Positions 30,410-38,527 are shown, counted from the stretch's first letter. The stretch: 38,561 bases of DNA from Streptomyces huiliensis (GCF_020037025.1 NZ_JAIQLH010000001.1:1-38561), one strand, 5' to 3'. The notes: generated by a model not told the origin, from the sequence alone. Numbers and translations are program-made.

Positions 30410-31642
30410 CTACCGCCTCCGGTGCTTCGCGTGCTTGGGCTCCCCCTTCGCCCCCTTGCCCCCCTTCGTCACCTTCCCCGGCTTCTCCGCCCGCACGTGC
30501 TGGAGCCGCGTCCGCACGTCCTCCGGCGGCAGGAACTGCGCCCACCGCTCCGGGAACTCCGACGGCGGCTCCCGGTCCCGTCCCGTCAGCCCGTCCTCCG
30601 AGAAGTCGGACTCGGGGTCGTCCTCGTACTCGTGGACCATCGCCAGCGCCGCCCGCTCCGCCGCCACCGCCGCCGCGGCCGCCGCCTTCCTGCGGTCCGC
30701 CTCGGCGCGGGCGGCGGCGGTGGTGACCGACGGCCAGACCCGGTCCATGGCCGCGTTGACCGCCGCGCCCACGAGCACGGCGAAGGCGGAGACGCCGATC
30801 CACAGCAGGACGGCGACGGGCGCCGCGAGCGAGCCGTAGATCGTCAGGCCCTCCACCGTGTGGGTGAGGTAGATGCGCAGCAGAAAGCTGCCGACCACCC
30901 ACATGGTGAGCGCCACGAGCGCACCGGGAATGTCCTCCCGCCACGGCGACCGCACCGGCACGGACACGTGGTAGAGCGTGGTCAGGAAGGCCACGGACAG
31001 CACCAGGACCACCGGCCAGTAGAAGATCTGGGCGACGCCTGCGCTCCACGGCAGGATGTTCTCCACCGCCTCGGGCCCCACCACCATCAGCGGCATCACC
31101 ACCGCCCCGATCAGCAGGGCGACGATGTAGAGCAGGAAGGCGAGCAGCCTGGTGCGGACGATGCCGCGCCGGCCCTCCAGCCCGTACATGATCGTGATGG
31201 TGTCGACGAAGACGTTGACGGCCCTCGACCCCGACCACAGGGCGATGGCGAAGCCGACCGAGACGATCTCGGGCCGGCGGGCGCCGCTCTGCACGTCGTT
31301 CAGCAGGGGCACGGTGATCTGGTTGACGCCGCGGTCCGACAGGACGGCCGAGGACGCGTTGATGATGTTGTCCTGGAGGCTCTTGATGGTGTGGGTGCCG
31401 GTCCAGTCGTCCAGGTACCCCAGCAGGCTCATGAAGCCCAGGAGCAGCGGTGGCAGCGACAACAGCGTGAAGAACGCGGCCTCGGCGGCGAGGCCGGTGA
31501 CGCGGTACTCCATGCAGGAATTGATCGTGTCCTTCAGGAGCAGCCACGCCATCCTGCGCTTCGACACATTTCGGTACAGGGCCCTAGCTCGGTGGAGCCG
31601 GCCCTTCCGCTGCCCCGGTGGTTCATTTGTTGCTGCCTGCAC
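30410..31642 (-). CDS. YihY/BrkB-family inner membrane protein
   Basis: 410 residues. Six membrane segments by eye (about 52-75, 115-135, 155-180, 200-222, 235-258, 268-295). Family signatures: AAEAAFFTLLSLPPLLLGFMSLLG near 53, FAIALWSGSRAVNVFVDTIT near 130, WREDIPGALVALTMWVVGSFLLRIYL near 235, and YGSLAAPVAVLLWIGVSAFAVLVGAAVNA near 270. After the last helix comes an Ala/Arg coiled stretch, an acidic EYEDDPESDFSEDG section and a Lys-rich end (KPGKVTKGGKGAKGEPKHAKH). The family was once called ribonuclease BN, an assignment since withdrawn; function remains unknown. GTG 31642 has only a weak ribosome-binding site (TTAGGGC), and an internal ATG near 31552 is possible. Confidence 0.9.
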   Translation of the reverse strand: MQAATNEPPGQRKGRLHRARALYRNVSKRRMAWLLLKDTINSCMEYRVTGLAAEAAFFTLLSLPPLLLGFMSLLGYLDDWTGTHTIKSLQDNIINASSAVLSDRGVNQITVPLLNDVQSGARRPEIVSVGFAIALWSGSRAVNVFVDTITIMYGLEGRRGIVRTRLLAFLLYIVALLIGAVVMPLMVVGPEAVENILPWSAGVAQIFYWPVVLVLSVAFLTTLYHVSVPVRSPWREDIPGALVALTMWVVGSFLLRIYLTHTVEGLTIYGSLAAPVAVLLWIGVSAFAVLVGAAVNAAMDRVWPSVTTAAARAEADRRKAAAAAAVAAERAALAMVHEYEDDPESDFSEDGLTGRDREPPSEFPERWAQFLPPEDVRTRLQHVRAEKPGKVTKGGKGAKGEPKHAKHRRR

Positions 31643-31783
31643 GCCCTAACCGTATCCGTCCCCGACCGGTCCGTTCATCCGCCGGACGGCCGCGCGGAGC
31701 ACGCCCGGCAGCCGCGCGGAGCAGGCCGGACAGGTGTGCGGGGGCGCGGGGGGCCGCCGCGGCGCGCGTGGTTGGGTGAGGTC

Positions 31784-32434
31784 ATGGACAACAGAACGAC
31801 CGCTGTGACCACCTGGTCGCTGCACATGACCGCACCGGACGCCCTCGTCCCCGCCGACGCGCCCGGTCCGGGCCCCGACGTCCGGTTCGTCCGGTCGGAG
31901 GTGCCGTCGCCCGAGTTCAGCCGGTTCCTCTACACGGCCGTCGGCGGCGACCACGCCTGGACGGACCGGCTCGGCTGGCCGTACGCGCGGTGGCGGGAGT
32001 ACCTGGACCGGCCCGGCGTGGAGACGTGGGTGGCGTACGACCGGGGGACGCCGGCCGGTTACGTGGAGCTGGCACCGGGCGACCCCGGCCCCGAGTTCGG
32101 GGGCGTCGGCCTGGAGTTCGGGGGCGACGGCCACGGGGCCCCCGCCGGCTCCGTCGAGATCGTCTACTTCGGGCTGCTGCCCGCCTTCCAGGGCCGGCGC
32201 ATCGGCGGCGGCCTCCTCACCCACGCCGTACGCCGCGCCTGGGACCTGGCCGACCGCTGGCCCGGCCTGCCGCCGACCCGCCGCGTCTGGCTGCACACCT
32301 GCTCCAAGGACGGCGAGCACGCCATGGCCAACTACACGCGGCGCGGCTTCTCCGTCTTCGCCACGAAGACGGAGGACGAGCCGGACGTACCGGCCCCCGG
32401 CCCCTGGCCCGGCGCCCACCCCGCACACGCCTGA
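31784..32434 (+). CDS. GNAT-family N-acetyltransferase
   Basis: 216 residues from ATG 31784. The GNAT core is seen in TWVAYDRGTPAGYVELAPGD (strand pair), VEIVYFGLLPAFQGRRIGGGLLTHAVRRAW (motif A, with the acetyl-CoA loop QGRRIGGG near residue 145) and WLHTCSKDGEHAMANYTRRGFSVFATKTE (motif B, ANYxRRGF). Substrate not recognisable. Odd: a 21-bp duplication (32093-32113 and 32114-32134) makes two EFGG copies in a Gly-rich loop just before motif A. The ribosome-binding site is only TGAGG. It stands upstream of the sulfur-assimilation leader on the same strand, but with a separate promoter region in between. Confidence 0.9.
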   Translation: MDNRTTAVTTWSLHMTAPDALVPADAPGPGPDVRFVRSEVPSPEFSRFLYTAVGGDHAWTDRLGWPYARWREYLDRPGVETWVAYDRGTPAGYVELAPGDPGPEFGGVGLEFGGDGHGAPAGSVEIVYFGLLPAFQGRRIGGGLLTHAVRRAWDLADRWPGLPPTRRVWLHTCSKDGEHAMANYTRRGFSVFATKTEDEPDVPAPGPWPGAHPAHA

Positions 32435-32446
32435 CCACGATCCTCA

Positions 32447-32480
32447 TCTCACATAACAAGATCAATCGTCTCACTATACG
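32447..32480 (+). promoter_or_regulatory. Candidate promoter/operator zone of the sulfur operon
   Basis: A clearly less GC-rich stretch after the GNAT stop. TCTCAC occurs twice, at 32447-32452 and 32469-32474, 22 bp apart and each followed by an AT-rich tetramer (ATAA, TATA). TATACG (32475-32480) is a possible -10, which would start the transcript near 32487, about 38 nt before the leader peptide. No good -35 is seen, so an activator may be needed. Confidence 0.4.
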
Positions 32481-32524
32481 GCGAATGGTGGACTGGCCCC
32501 AAACGCCCGTGCCACGCTTCCCTC

Positions 32525-32608
32525 ATGTCACGAGCTGGAGTTGCCTTGGTGAGTCGGCGTCACGTCGACCTCGGCCGCGTGTCCAGCGCCATCTGTCCAG
32601 CGGGCTGA
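32525..32608 (+). CDS. Sulfur-operon leader peptide (27 residues)
   Basis: ATG 32525 to TGA 32608. The peptide ends with the block SRRHVDLGRVSSAICPAG, with one Cys codon (TGT, residue 24) four codons before the stop. I know this kind of peptide, with a conserved RRHVDL-x-R-x-SAxC core, as the 'putative leader peptide' that precedes sulfur-metabolism genes in many Streptomyces genomes. Position 243 nt before sirA with intervening hairpins suits attenuation by cysteine or nascent-chain stalling; mycobacterial sulfur genes are known to use short Cys-containing upstream frames. No clear ribosome-binding site precedes the ATG. The peptide family is recognised; the mechanism is inference. Confidence 0.85.
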   Translation: MSRAGVALVSRRHVDLGRVSSAICPAG

Positions 32609-32851
32609 CCGGCTCAGCACTCCCGCTCCCCCCACCGCCGTCCCCGAAGGCGCGGACCGGCGGGCCCCACCCGATTCCGTCCGTTCTTGGGCCGTCCGCT
32701 GCACCCTCCCCACCCTGCCGCTCACCATAACCGCAGGTCAGTGCCGTCATGCCGTCATCGACGCGGCTCCGGCGCCGGCCCGCGGGACATGCGTGCCCGC
32801 GGGGTACGCGGCGTCGGCCCGGCGGGCGGACCTTCCGAAGGACAGAACGCC
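32609..32851 (+). promoter_or_regulatory. Long untranslated region between leader peptide and sirA
   Basis: 243 nt. CCCGCGGG occurs at 32779-32786 and 32796-32803 and, being self-complementary, forms a perfect 8-bp hairpin with a 9-nt loop, 49 nt before the sirA ATG. The first 120 nt are C-rich with few G runs (e.g. around 32625-32725), a context where Rho could load if the leader is not translated. GAAGGA before 32852 is the sirA ribosome-binding site. Confidence 0.55.
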
Positions 32852-34558
32852 ATGGCCGCCACCGCGCAACCCCCCGCAGCCGACGCGCCGGCGACGCCCC
32901 GCCGCAAGACCGGCCGTCACCGCGGCGAAGGCCAGTGGGCCGCGGGCCACTTCACCCCGCTCAACGCCAACGAGCAGGTGAAGAAGGACGACGACGGTCT
33001 CAACGTACGGACACGGATTGAGACGATCTACGCCAAGGCGGGTTTCGCCGCCATCGACCCCGCCGACCTGCGCGGCCGGATGCGCTGGTGGGGCCTGTAC
33101 ACCCAGCGCCGGCCCGGCATCGACGGCGGGAAGACCGCGGTCCTGGCGCCGGAGGAGCTGGACGACGAGTTCTTCATGCTGCGCGTGCGGGTCGACGGCG
33201 GCCGGCTGACCACCGCCCAGCTGCGCGTGATCGGGGAGGTCTCCCAGGAGTTCGCCCGCGGCACCGCCGACATCACCGACCGCCAGAACATCCAGTACCA
33301 CTGGATCCGCATCGAGGACGTCCCCGAGATCTGGCGGCGGCTGGAGGCCGTGGGCCTGTCCACCACCGAGGCGTGCGGCGACACGCCCCGCGTCATCCTC
33401 GGCTCGCCGGTCGCCGGGATCGCCGAGGACGAGATCGTCGACGGCACCCCGGCGATCGAGGAGATCCAGCGCCGCTTCATCGGCAACAAGGACTTCTCCA
33501 ACCTGCCCCGCAAGTTCAAGGCGGCCGTCTCCGGCTCCCCGCTGCTGGACGTCGCCCACGAGATCAACGACGTGGCGTTCGTCGGCGTCCGCCACCCCGA
33601 GCACGGGCCGGGCTTCGACCTGTGGGTGGGCGGCGGGCTGTCCACCAACCCGCGGCTCGGCGTCCGGCTCGGCGCCTGGGTCCCGTCGGAGGACGTCCCC
33701 GACGTCTTCGGCGGAGTGATCGGCATCTTCCGCGACTACGGCTACCGGCGGCTGCGCAACCGCGCCCGGCTGAAGTTCCTCGTCGCCGACTGGGGTCCGG
33801 AACGGTTCCGCGAGGTGCTGGAGAAGGAGTACCTGGGCCGCGCCCTGGCCGACGGGCCCGCGCCCGAGCGGCCGGCGGAGCGCTGGCGCGACCACGTCGG
33901 CGTCCGCCGGCAGCGCGACGGCCGGTACTACGTCGGCTTCGCGCCGCGCGTCGGCCGGGTGGACGGCAGCACCCTGACGAAGATCGCGGAGCTGGCCGAG
34001 GCCCACGGCTCGGGCCGGGTGCGGACCACCGCCGAGCAGAAGATGATCGTCCTCGACGTGCCGGAGGACCGGGTCGCGGCCCTGACCGCCGGGCTGGAGG
34101 CACTGGACCTCCGGGTGGGCCCGTCCCCGTTCCGGCGCGGCACGATGGCCTGCACCGGCATCGAGTTCTGCAAGCTGGCGATCGTCGAGACCAAGGCGCG
34201 CGGCGCGTCCCTCATCGACGAACTGGAGCGCCGCCTCCCGGACTTCGACGAGCCCCTCACCATCAACCTCAACGGCTGCCCCAACGCCTGCGCCCGCATC
34301 CAGGTGGCGGACATCGGTCTCAAGGGGCAGCTGGTCATGGACGACCGGGGCCGCCAGGTCGAGGGCTACCAGGTGCACCTGGGCGGCGCGCTCGGCCTGG
34401 AGGCCGGGTTCGGCCGCAAGGTGCGCGGCCTCAAGGTGACCGCGGACGAACTCCCCGACTACATCGAGCGGGTGCTCCGCCGCTACCTCGCCGGCCGCGC
34501 CGACGGCGAGCGCTTCGCGGCCTGGACGGCCCGGGCCGGCGAGGAGGAGCTGTCGTGA
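32852..34558 (+). CDS. sirA: Assimilatory sulfite reductase (ferredoxin type)
   Basis: 568 residues. Two nitrite/sulfite reductase half-domains precede each iron-sulfur/siroheme repeat; TADITDRQNIQYHWI and STTEACGDTPRVILGSPVAG lie in the first half. The siroheme-4Fe4S ligands are Cys434 and Cys440 (ACTGIEFCK) and Cys476 and Cys480 (NLNGCPNACAR). It reduces sulfite to sulfide with six electrons, with ferredoxin as likely donor since no CysJ flavoprotein is encoded here. The ATG at 32852 is favoured by its ribosome-binding site; the frame is open back to 32687. The stop overlaps the next start (GTGA). The homologous nitrite reductase is excluded only by context: the next genes are for sulfate reduction. 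The alternative symbol is cysI. Confidence 0.94.
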   Translation: MAATAQPPAADAPATPRRKTGRHRGEGQWAAGHFTPLNANEQVKKDDDGLNVRTRIETIYAKAGFAAIDPADLRGRMRWWGLYTQRRPGIDGGKTAVLAPEELDDEFFMLRVRVDGGRLTTAQLRVIGEVSQEFARGTADITDRQNIQYHWIRIEDVPEIWRRLEAVGLSTTEACGDTPRVILGSPVAGIAEDEIVDGTPAIEEIQRRFIGNKDFSNLPRKFKAAVSGSPLLDVAHEINDVAFVGVRHPEHGPGFDLWVGGGLSTNPRLGVRLGAWVPSEDVPDVFGGVIGIFRDYGYRRLRNRARLKFLVADWGPERFREVLEKEYLGRALADGPAPERPAERWRDHVGVRRQRDGRYYVGFAPRVGRVDGSTLTKIAELAEAHGSGRVRTTAEQKMIVLDVPEDRVAALTAGLEALDLRVGPSPFRRGTMACTGIEFCKLAIVETKARGASLIDELERRLPDFDEPLTINLNGCPNACARIQVADIGLKGQLVMDDRGRQVEGYQVHLGGALGLEAGFGRKVRGLKVTADELPDYIERVLRRYLAGRADGERFAAWTARAGEEELS

Positions 34559-34776
34559 GCGAGCGCGCCGCCCCCTTCCACTGCCCGTACTGCGGCGACG
34601 AGGACCTGCGGCCGAACGAGACGGGCCACGGCGCCTGGGAGTGCGCCGCCTGCAACCGCGCGTTCCAGCTGAAGTTCCTGGGGCTGCTGGCCCGGGGTCT
34701 CTCCGGAGGTCCGGACCAGCGGACCACCGGCGGACCGGAGGAGCGGATACCGGGAGGACTCGATGACCGATCGTGA
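34555..34776 (+). CDS. Small zinc-ribbon/rubredoxin-like protein at the cysX position
   Basis: 73 residues from GTG 34555, overlapping the sirA stop by 4 bp and the cysH start by 14 bp, so translated in step with both. Four cysteines, Cys10, Cys13, Cys30 and Cys33 (CPYC and CAAC), form a rubredoxin/zinc-ribbon knuckle pair in the first 35 residues; then a short amphipathic FQLKFLGLLARGL and a disordered [13 protein letters not shown] tail. In corynebacterial sulfur operons a small ferredoxin-like gene cysX lies at exactly this place between cysI and cysH and is thought to carry electrons to sulfite reductase. The same small gene is present in S. coelicolor at this place. Whether the site holds Zn or Fe cannot be read. 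Its role is unknown. Confidence 0.88.
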   Translation: MSERAAPFHCPYCGDEDLRPNETGHGAWECAACNRAFQLKFLGLLARGLSGGPDQRTTGGPEERIPGGLDDRS

Positions 34777-35446
34777 GCAGCTCGCCCTCCGCGCCGGCCG
34801 CGAGCTGGAGGACGCCCCCGCCGAGGAGATCCTCCGCTGGGCCGTCGAGACGTTCGGCGACCGCTTCTGCGTCACCTCCTCCATGGAGGACGCCGTCGTC
34901 GCCCACCTCGCCTCCCGCGTCCGGCCCGGCGTCGACGTCGTCTTCCTGGACACCGGCTACCACTTCCCGGAGACCATCGGGACGCGCGACGCGGTGGCGG
35001 CGGTGATGGACGTCAACGTCGTCACCCTCGCCCCGCCGCGGACCGTCGCCGAGCAGGACGCCGAGCACGGCCCCGCGCTGCACGACCACGACCCGGACCT
35101 CTGCTGCGCGCTGCGCAAGGTGCGGCCGTTGCAGAAGGGGCTGGCGGGGTACGACGCGTGGGCGACCGGGCTGCGCCGCGACGAGTCCCCGACCCGGGCC
35201 GCGACGCCCGTCGTCGGCTGGGACGCCCGGCGCGGCAAGGTCAAGGTCGCGCCGATCGCCCGCTGGACGCAGGACGACGTGGACACGTACGTCGCGGAGC
35301 ACGGCGTGCTCACCAACCCGCTGCTCATGGACGGGTACGCGTCCATCGGCTGCGCGCCCTGCACCCGCCGGGTGCGGGAGGGCGAGGACGCCCGGGCCGG
35401 CCGCTGGGCGGGCCGCGCCAAGACCGAGTGCGGGCTGCACGGATGA
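34763..35446 (+). CDS. cysH: APS reductase (4Fe-4S type)
   Basis: 227 residues from ATG 34763 (GGGAGGACTCG upstream). The PP-loop-like adenylyl site is [15 protein letters not shown] (about 36-50). The iron-sulfur ligands typical of APS rather than PAPS reductases are present: Cys114-Cys115 in [12 protein letters not shown] and Cys197, Cys200 in GCAPC. The catalytic Cys223 is in KTECGLH at the C-terminus. It reduces adenylyl sulfate to sulfite and AMP with thioredoxin. Because it carries the cluster, it should accept APS directly, making the downstream CysC kinase unnecessary for this pathway. Its last bases overlap a possible upstream start of cysC (ATGA at 35443). Confidence 0.95.
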   Translation: MTDREQLALRAGRELEDAPAEEILRWAVETFGDRFCVTSSMEDAVVAHLASRVRPGVDVVFLDTGYHFPETIGTRDAVAAVMDVNVVTLAPPRTVAEQDAEHGPALHDHDPDLCCALRKVRPLQKGLAGYDAWATGLRRDESPTRAATPVVGWDARRGKVKVAPIARWTQDDVDTYVAEHGVLTNPLLMDGYASIGCAPCTRRVREGEDARAGRWAGRAKTECGLHG

Positions 35447-35490
35447 CCGGCCCGTACCGATCAAGCGGATCGAATCCCTGGGAGAACCGG

Positions 35491-36024
35491 ATGACGGGTG
35501 CCACGGTGTGGCTCACCGGCCTGCCGAGCGCGGGCAAGACGACGATCGCCCGCGCGCTGGCGGACCGGCTGCGGGCCGAGGGGCGCCCGGTGGAGGTGCT
35601 GGACGGCGACGAGATCCGCGAGTTCCTCTCCGCGGGGCTGGGCTTCTCCCGCGCCGACCGGGACGTGAACGTGCGGCGGATCGGCTTCGTCGCCCAGCTG
35701 CTCGCCGCCCACGGCGTGACGGTCCTCGTACCCGTCATCGCCCCCTACGCCGACACCCGCGAGGCGGTGCGCAAGCGCCACCAGGCGCTGGGCACCGGCT
35801 ACTTGGAAGTGCACGTGGCGACGCCGGTCGAGGTCTGCTCGGTCCGGGACGTCAAGGGCCTGTACGCCCGCCGGGCGGCCGGCGAGCTGACCGGCCTCAC
35901 CGGGGTGGACGACCCGTACGAGGCCCCGGCCGACCCCGACCTGCGCATCGACGCCCACGAGCGCACGGTGACGGAGTCGGCGGACGCGGTGCGCGCGCTG
36001 CTGGTGGAGAGGGGTGTGCTGTGA
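35491..36024 (+). CDS. cysC: Adenylyl-sulfate kinase
   Basis: 177 residues from ATG 35491 (GGGAGA five bases upstream). P-loop GLPSAGKT (10-17), then [29 protein letters not shown], the APS-kinase substrate segment, and [17 protein letters not shown]. It phosphorylates APS to PAPS. An in-frame ATG at 35443 overlapping the cysH stop (ATGA) would add 16 residues ([15 protein letters not shown]) and could be used by coupling; it lacks a ribosome-binding site and the family start fits 35491 better. As CysH is of APS type, PAPS may serve sulfotransferases instead. The stop overlaps cysD by GTGA. Confidence 0.94.
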   Translation: MTGATVWLTGLPSAGKTTIARALADRLRAEGRPVEVLDGDEIREFLSAGLGFSRADRDVNVRRIGFVAQLLAAHGVTVLVPVIAPYADTREAVRKRHQALGTGYLEVHVATPVEVCSVRDVKGLYARRAAGELTGLTGVDDPYEAPADPDLRIDAHERTVTESADAVRALLVERGVL

Positions 36025-36938
36025 CGGCTCGCGGTGACAGCCCGTACGCCCTGTCGCACCTCGACGCGCTGGAGTCGGAGGCGGTGCACGTCTTCCGGGA
36101 GGTGGCGGGCGAGTTCGAACGGCCGGTGCTGCTGTTCTCCGGCGGCAAGGACTCCGTCGTCATGCTGCACACGGCGCTGAAGGCGTTCGCCCCGGCCCCG
36201 CTGCCGTTCGCGCTGCTGCACGTGGACACCGGGCACAACTTCCCCGAGGTGCTCGCCTACCGCGACCAGGTCGTCTCCCGGCACGGGCTGCGGCTGCACA
36301 TCGCGTCCGTCCAGCAGTTCATCGACGACGGCCGGCTGCGCGAGCGCCCCGACGGCACCCGGAACCCGCTGCAGACCGTGCCGCTGCTGGACGCCATCGA
36401 GCGGCACCGCTTCGACGCGGTGTTCGGCGGCGGGCGGCGGGACGAGGAGAAGGCGCGGGCGAAGGAGCGGGTGTTCTCGCTGCGCGACGAGTTCGGCGGC
36501 TGGGATCCGCGCCGCCAGCGGCCGGAGCTGTGGAACCTCTACAACGGCCGGCACTCCCCCGGCGAGCACGTCCGCGTCTTCCCGCTGTCCAACTGGACCG
36601 AGCTGGACGTCTGGCAGTACATAGCCCGCGAGGGGATCGACCTCCCCTCGATCTACTACGCCCACGAGCGCGAGGTGTTCGCCCGGTCCGGGATGTGGCT
36701 GACGCCCGGCGACTGGGGCGGCCCCCGGGACGGGGAGCGGCTGGAGAGACGCGTGGTGCGCTACCGGACGGTCGGTGACATGTCCTGCACCGGCGCCGTG
36801 GAGTCGGACGCCGCCACCGTCGACCGGGTCATCGAGGAGATCGCCGCCTCCCGGCTCACCGAGCGGGGCGCGACGCGCGCCGACGACAAGCTGTCGGAGG
36901 CCGCGATGGAAGACCGCAAGCGCGAGGGGTACTTCTGA
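36021..36938 (+). CDS. cysD: Sulfate adenylyltransferase subunit 2
   Basis: 305 residues from GTG 36021, overlapping the cysC stop. PP-loop ATPase motif [14 protein letters not shown] (37-50, SGGKDS 40-45), followed by [36 protein letters not shown] and the family's terminal block [15 protein letters not shown] then [18 protein letters not shown]. It adenylylates sulfate to APS in a complex with CysN, whose gene begins 2 nt after the stop. Upstream GGAGAGGGG is the ribosome-binding site. All signature residues are present. Confidence 0.96.
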   Translation: MTARGDSPYALSHLDALESEAVHVFREVAGEFERPVLLFSGGKDSVVMLHTALKAFAPAPLPFALLHVDTGHNFPEVLAYRDQVVSRHGLRLHIASVQQFIDDGRLRERPDGTRNPLQTVPLLDAIERHRFDAVFGGGRRDEEKARAKERVFSLRDEFGGWDPRRQRPELWNLYNGRHSPGEHVRVFPLSNWTELDVWQYIAREGIDLPSIYYAHEREVFARSGMWLTPGDWGGPRDGERLERRVVRYRTVGDMSCTGAVESDAATVDRVIEEIAASRLTERGATRADDKLSEAAMEDRKREGYF

Positions 36939-36940
36939 TC

Positions 36941-38305
36941 ATGAGCATCTCCAGCACCGCCGGCATCGCCTCCGAGCCGGCCGCCGCCACCTCACTCCTG
37001 CGCTTCGCAACCGCCGGTTCGGTCGACGACGGCAAGTCCACCTTGGTCGGGCGGCTGCTGCACGACTCCAAGTCGGTCCTGGCCGACCAGTTGGAGGCCG
37101 TCGAGCACGCCTCCCGCGACCGCGGCCACGACGCGCCCGACCTGGCGCTGCTCACCGACGGGCTGCGCGCGGAGCGCGAGCAGGGCATCACGATTGACGT
37201 CGCCTACCGCTACTTCGCCACCGCCCGCCGCCGGTTCGTCCTCGCCGACACCCCCGGGCACGTGCAGTACACCCGCAACATGGTCACCGGCGCGTCCACC
37301 GCCGAACTCGCCCTCGTCCTGGTCGACGCCCGGCACGGCGTCGTCGAGCAGACCCGCCGGCACGCCGCCGTGGCCGCGCTGCTGCGCGTCCCGCACCTGG
37401 TGCTGGCGGTCAACAAGATGGACCTGGTCGACTGGTCGGAGGCCGTGTTCGCCCAGATCGCCGAGGAGTTCACGGCGTACGCGGGCTCGCTCGGCGTCCC
37501 CGACGTCACCGCGATCCCTGTCTCGGCGCTCGCGGGCGACAACGTCGTGACGCCCTCGGCCCATCTGGACTGGTACGGCGGTCCGACCGTGCTGGAGCAC
37601 CTGGAGACCGTCCCGGTGATCGCCGACCCCACCGGCGACCCGGCCCGGTTCCCCGTCCAGTACGTGATCCGCCCGCGGACCGCCGACCACCCCGACTACC
37701 GCGGCTACGCCGGGCAGCTCGCCTCCGGCGTCCTGCGCGTCGGGGAGCGGGTGACCGTCCTGCCGTCCGGCCGGACGAGCACGATCACCGCGATCGACGC
37801 GCTCGGCACGCCGGTGGACGTGGCGTGGGCGCCGCAGTCGGTGACGGTACGGCTCGCCGACGACCTCGACGTGGCGCGCGGCGACCTCATCGCGCCGACG
37901 GCGAGCGCGCCCGAGCCGGTCCGGGACGTCGAGGCGACCGTCTGCCACGTCGCCGACCGGCCGCTGCGGGAGGGCGACCGGGTGCTGCTCAAGCACACCA
38001 CCCGCACGGTGAAGGCCGTCGTCAAGGCGCTCCCGTCCCGCCTCGACCCGGCGGACCTGGCCCTCCGCCCGTCCCCAGGCGCCCTGGCCGCCAACGACAT
38101 CGGCCGCGTCGTCCTGCGCACGGCCGAACCGCTGGCGCTGGACGACTACGCGGTGTCCCGCAGCACCGGCGCCTTCCTGCTCATCGACCCGGCCGACGGG
38201 ACGACCCTGACCGCCGGCATGGCGGGCCCGGCCTTCGCGGCGGCGGCCGGCCGGCCGGAGGCGGACGCTCCGGTCCAGGCTCCGGACGACGGCTGGGACT
38301 TCTGA
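36941..38305 (+). CDS. cysN: Sulfate adenylyltransferase subunit 1 (GTPase)
   Basis: 454 residues. Elongation-factor-like GTPase: AGSVDDGKST (25-34), QGITIDVAYRYF switch (81-92), DTPGH (103-107) and NKMD (158-161). Domains II and III follow, ending in GWDF. GTP hydrolysis drives APS formation by CysD. This is the short form; the APS kinase domain fused to CysN in mycobacteria is absent here and provided by the separate cysC. Last firm gene of the operon in the window; a hairpin lies about 180 bases downstream. Confidence 0.96.
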   Translation: MSISSTAGIASEPAAATSLLRFATAGSVDDGKSTLVGRLLHDSKSVLADQLEAVEHASRDRGHDAPDLALLTDGLRAEREQGITIDVAYRYFATARRRFVLADTPGHVQYTRNMVTGASTAELALVLVDARHGVVEQTRRHAAVAALLRVPHLVLAVNKMDLVDWSEAVFAQIAEEFTAYAGSLGVPDVTAIPVSALAGDNVVTPSAHLDWYGGPTVLEHLETVPVIADPTGDPARFPVQYVIRPRTADHPDYRGYAGQLASGVLRVGERVTVLPSGRTSTITAIDALGTPVDVAWAPQSVTVRLADDLDVARGDLIAPTASAPEPVRDVEATVCHVADRPLREGDRVLLKHTTRTVKAVVKALPSRLDPADLALRPSPGALAANDIGRVVLRTAEPLALDDYAVSRSTGAFLLIDPADGTTLTAGMAGPAFAAAAGRPEADAPVQAPDDGWDF

Positions 38306-38451
38306 TGGCGACGGGTGGCGGGGGCCGCGCCCCGGACGTCTTCGCGACCTTCGGGCGCCTGGGCGGCCGGGTCGGCGGCGGAACGCTCGGCAGCGGCCGG
38401 GGCGGCGTCGCGCGATGTGCGGGCGGGCGGTCCGCGGCGAACGCCGGGTGA
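38305..38451 (+). CDS. Possible 48-residue peptide after cysN, uncertain
   Basis: ATG overlaps the cysN stop by one base (TGATG), giving a 48-codon frame with good GC bias and a Gly/Arg/Ala-rich product (starts MATGGGGRAPDVFATFGRLG, one Cys). There is no domain and the composition is what random GC-rich DNA would give. In related genomes, sulfonate transport genes follow here, so it may be only intergenic. Confidence 0.25.
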   Translation: MATGGGGRAPDVFATFGRLGGRVGGGTLGSGRGGVARCAGGRSAANAG

Positions 38452-38486
38452 CGGCGGGCGGTGCGGCGGAAGCCGTGCCGGCGGGT

Positions 38487-38527
38487 GCCGGGTGACGGGC
38501 GTGGCGGGGGCTCGTCCGTCACCCGGC
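38487..38527 (+). terminator. Hairpin at the end of the sulfur operon
   Basis: GCCGGGTGACGG (38487-38498) pairs perfectly with CCGTCACCCGGC (38516-38527), a 12-bp stem with a 17-nt loop, 182 bases after the cysN stop. Confidence 0.6.

Noticed and set aside
30410..31642. Ribonuclease BN
   Set aside because: The YihY family was once so named, but RNase BN activity belongs to another protein; no nuclease motif is visible.
32747..35464. 905-codon minus-strand open frame
   Set aside because: Antisense of sirA, the small zinc-ribbon gene and cysH, all of which carry full catalytic motifs on the plus strand; the reverse product is low complexity.
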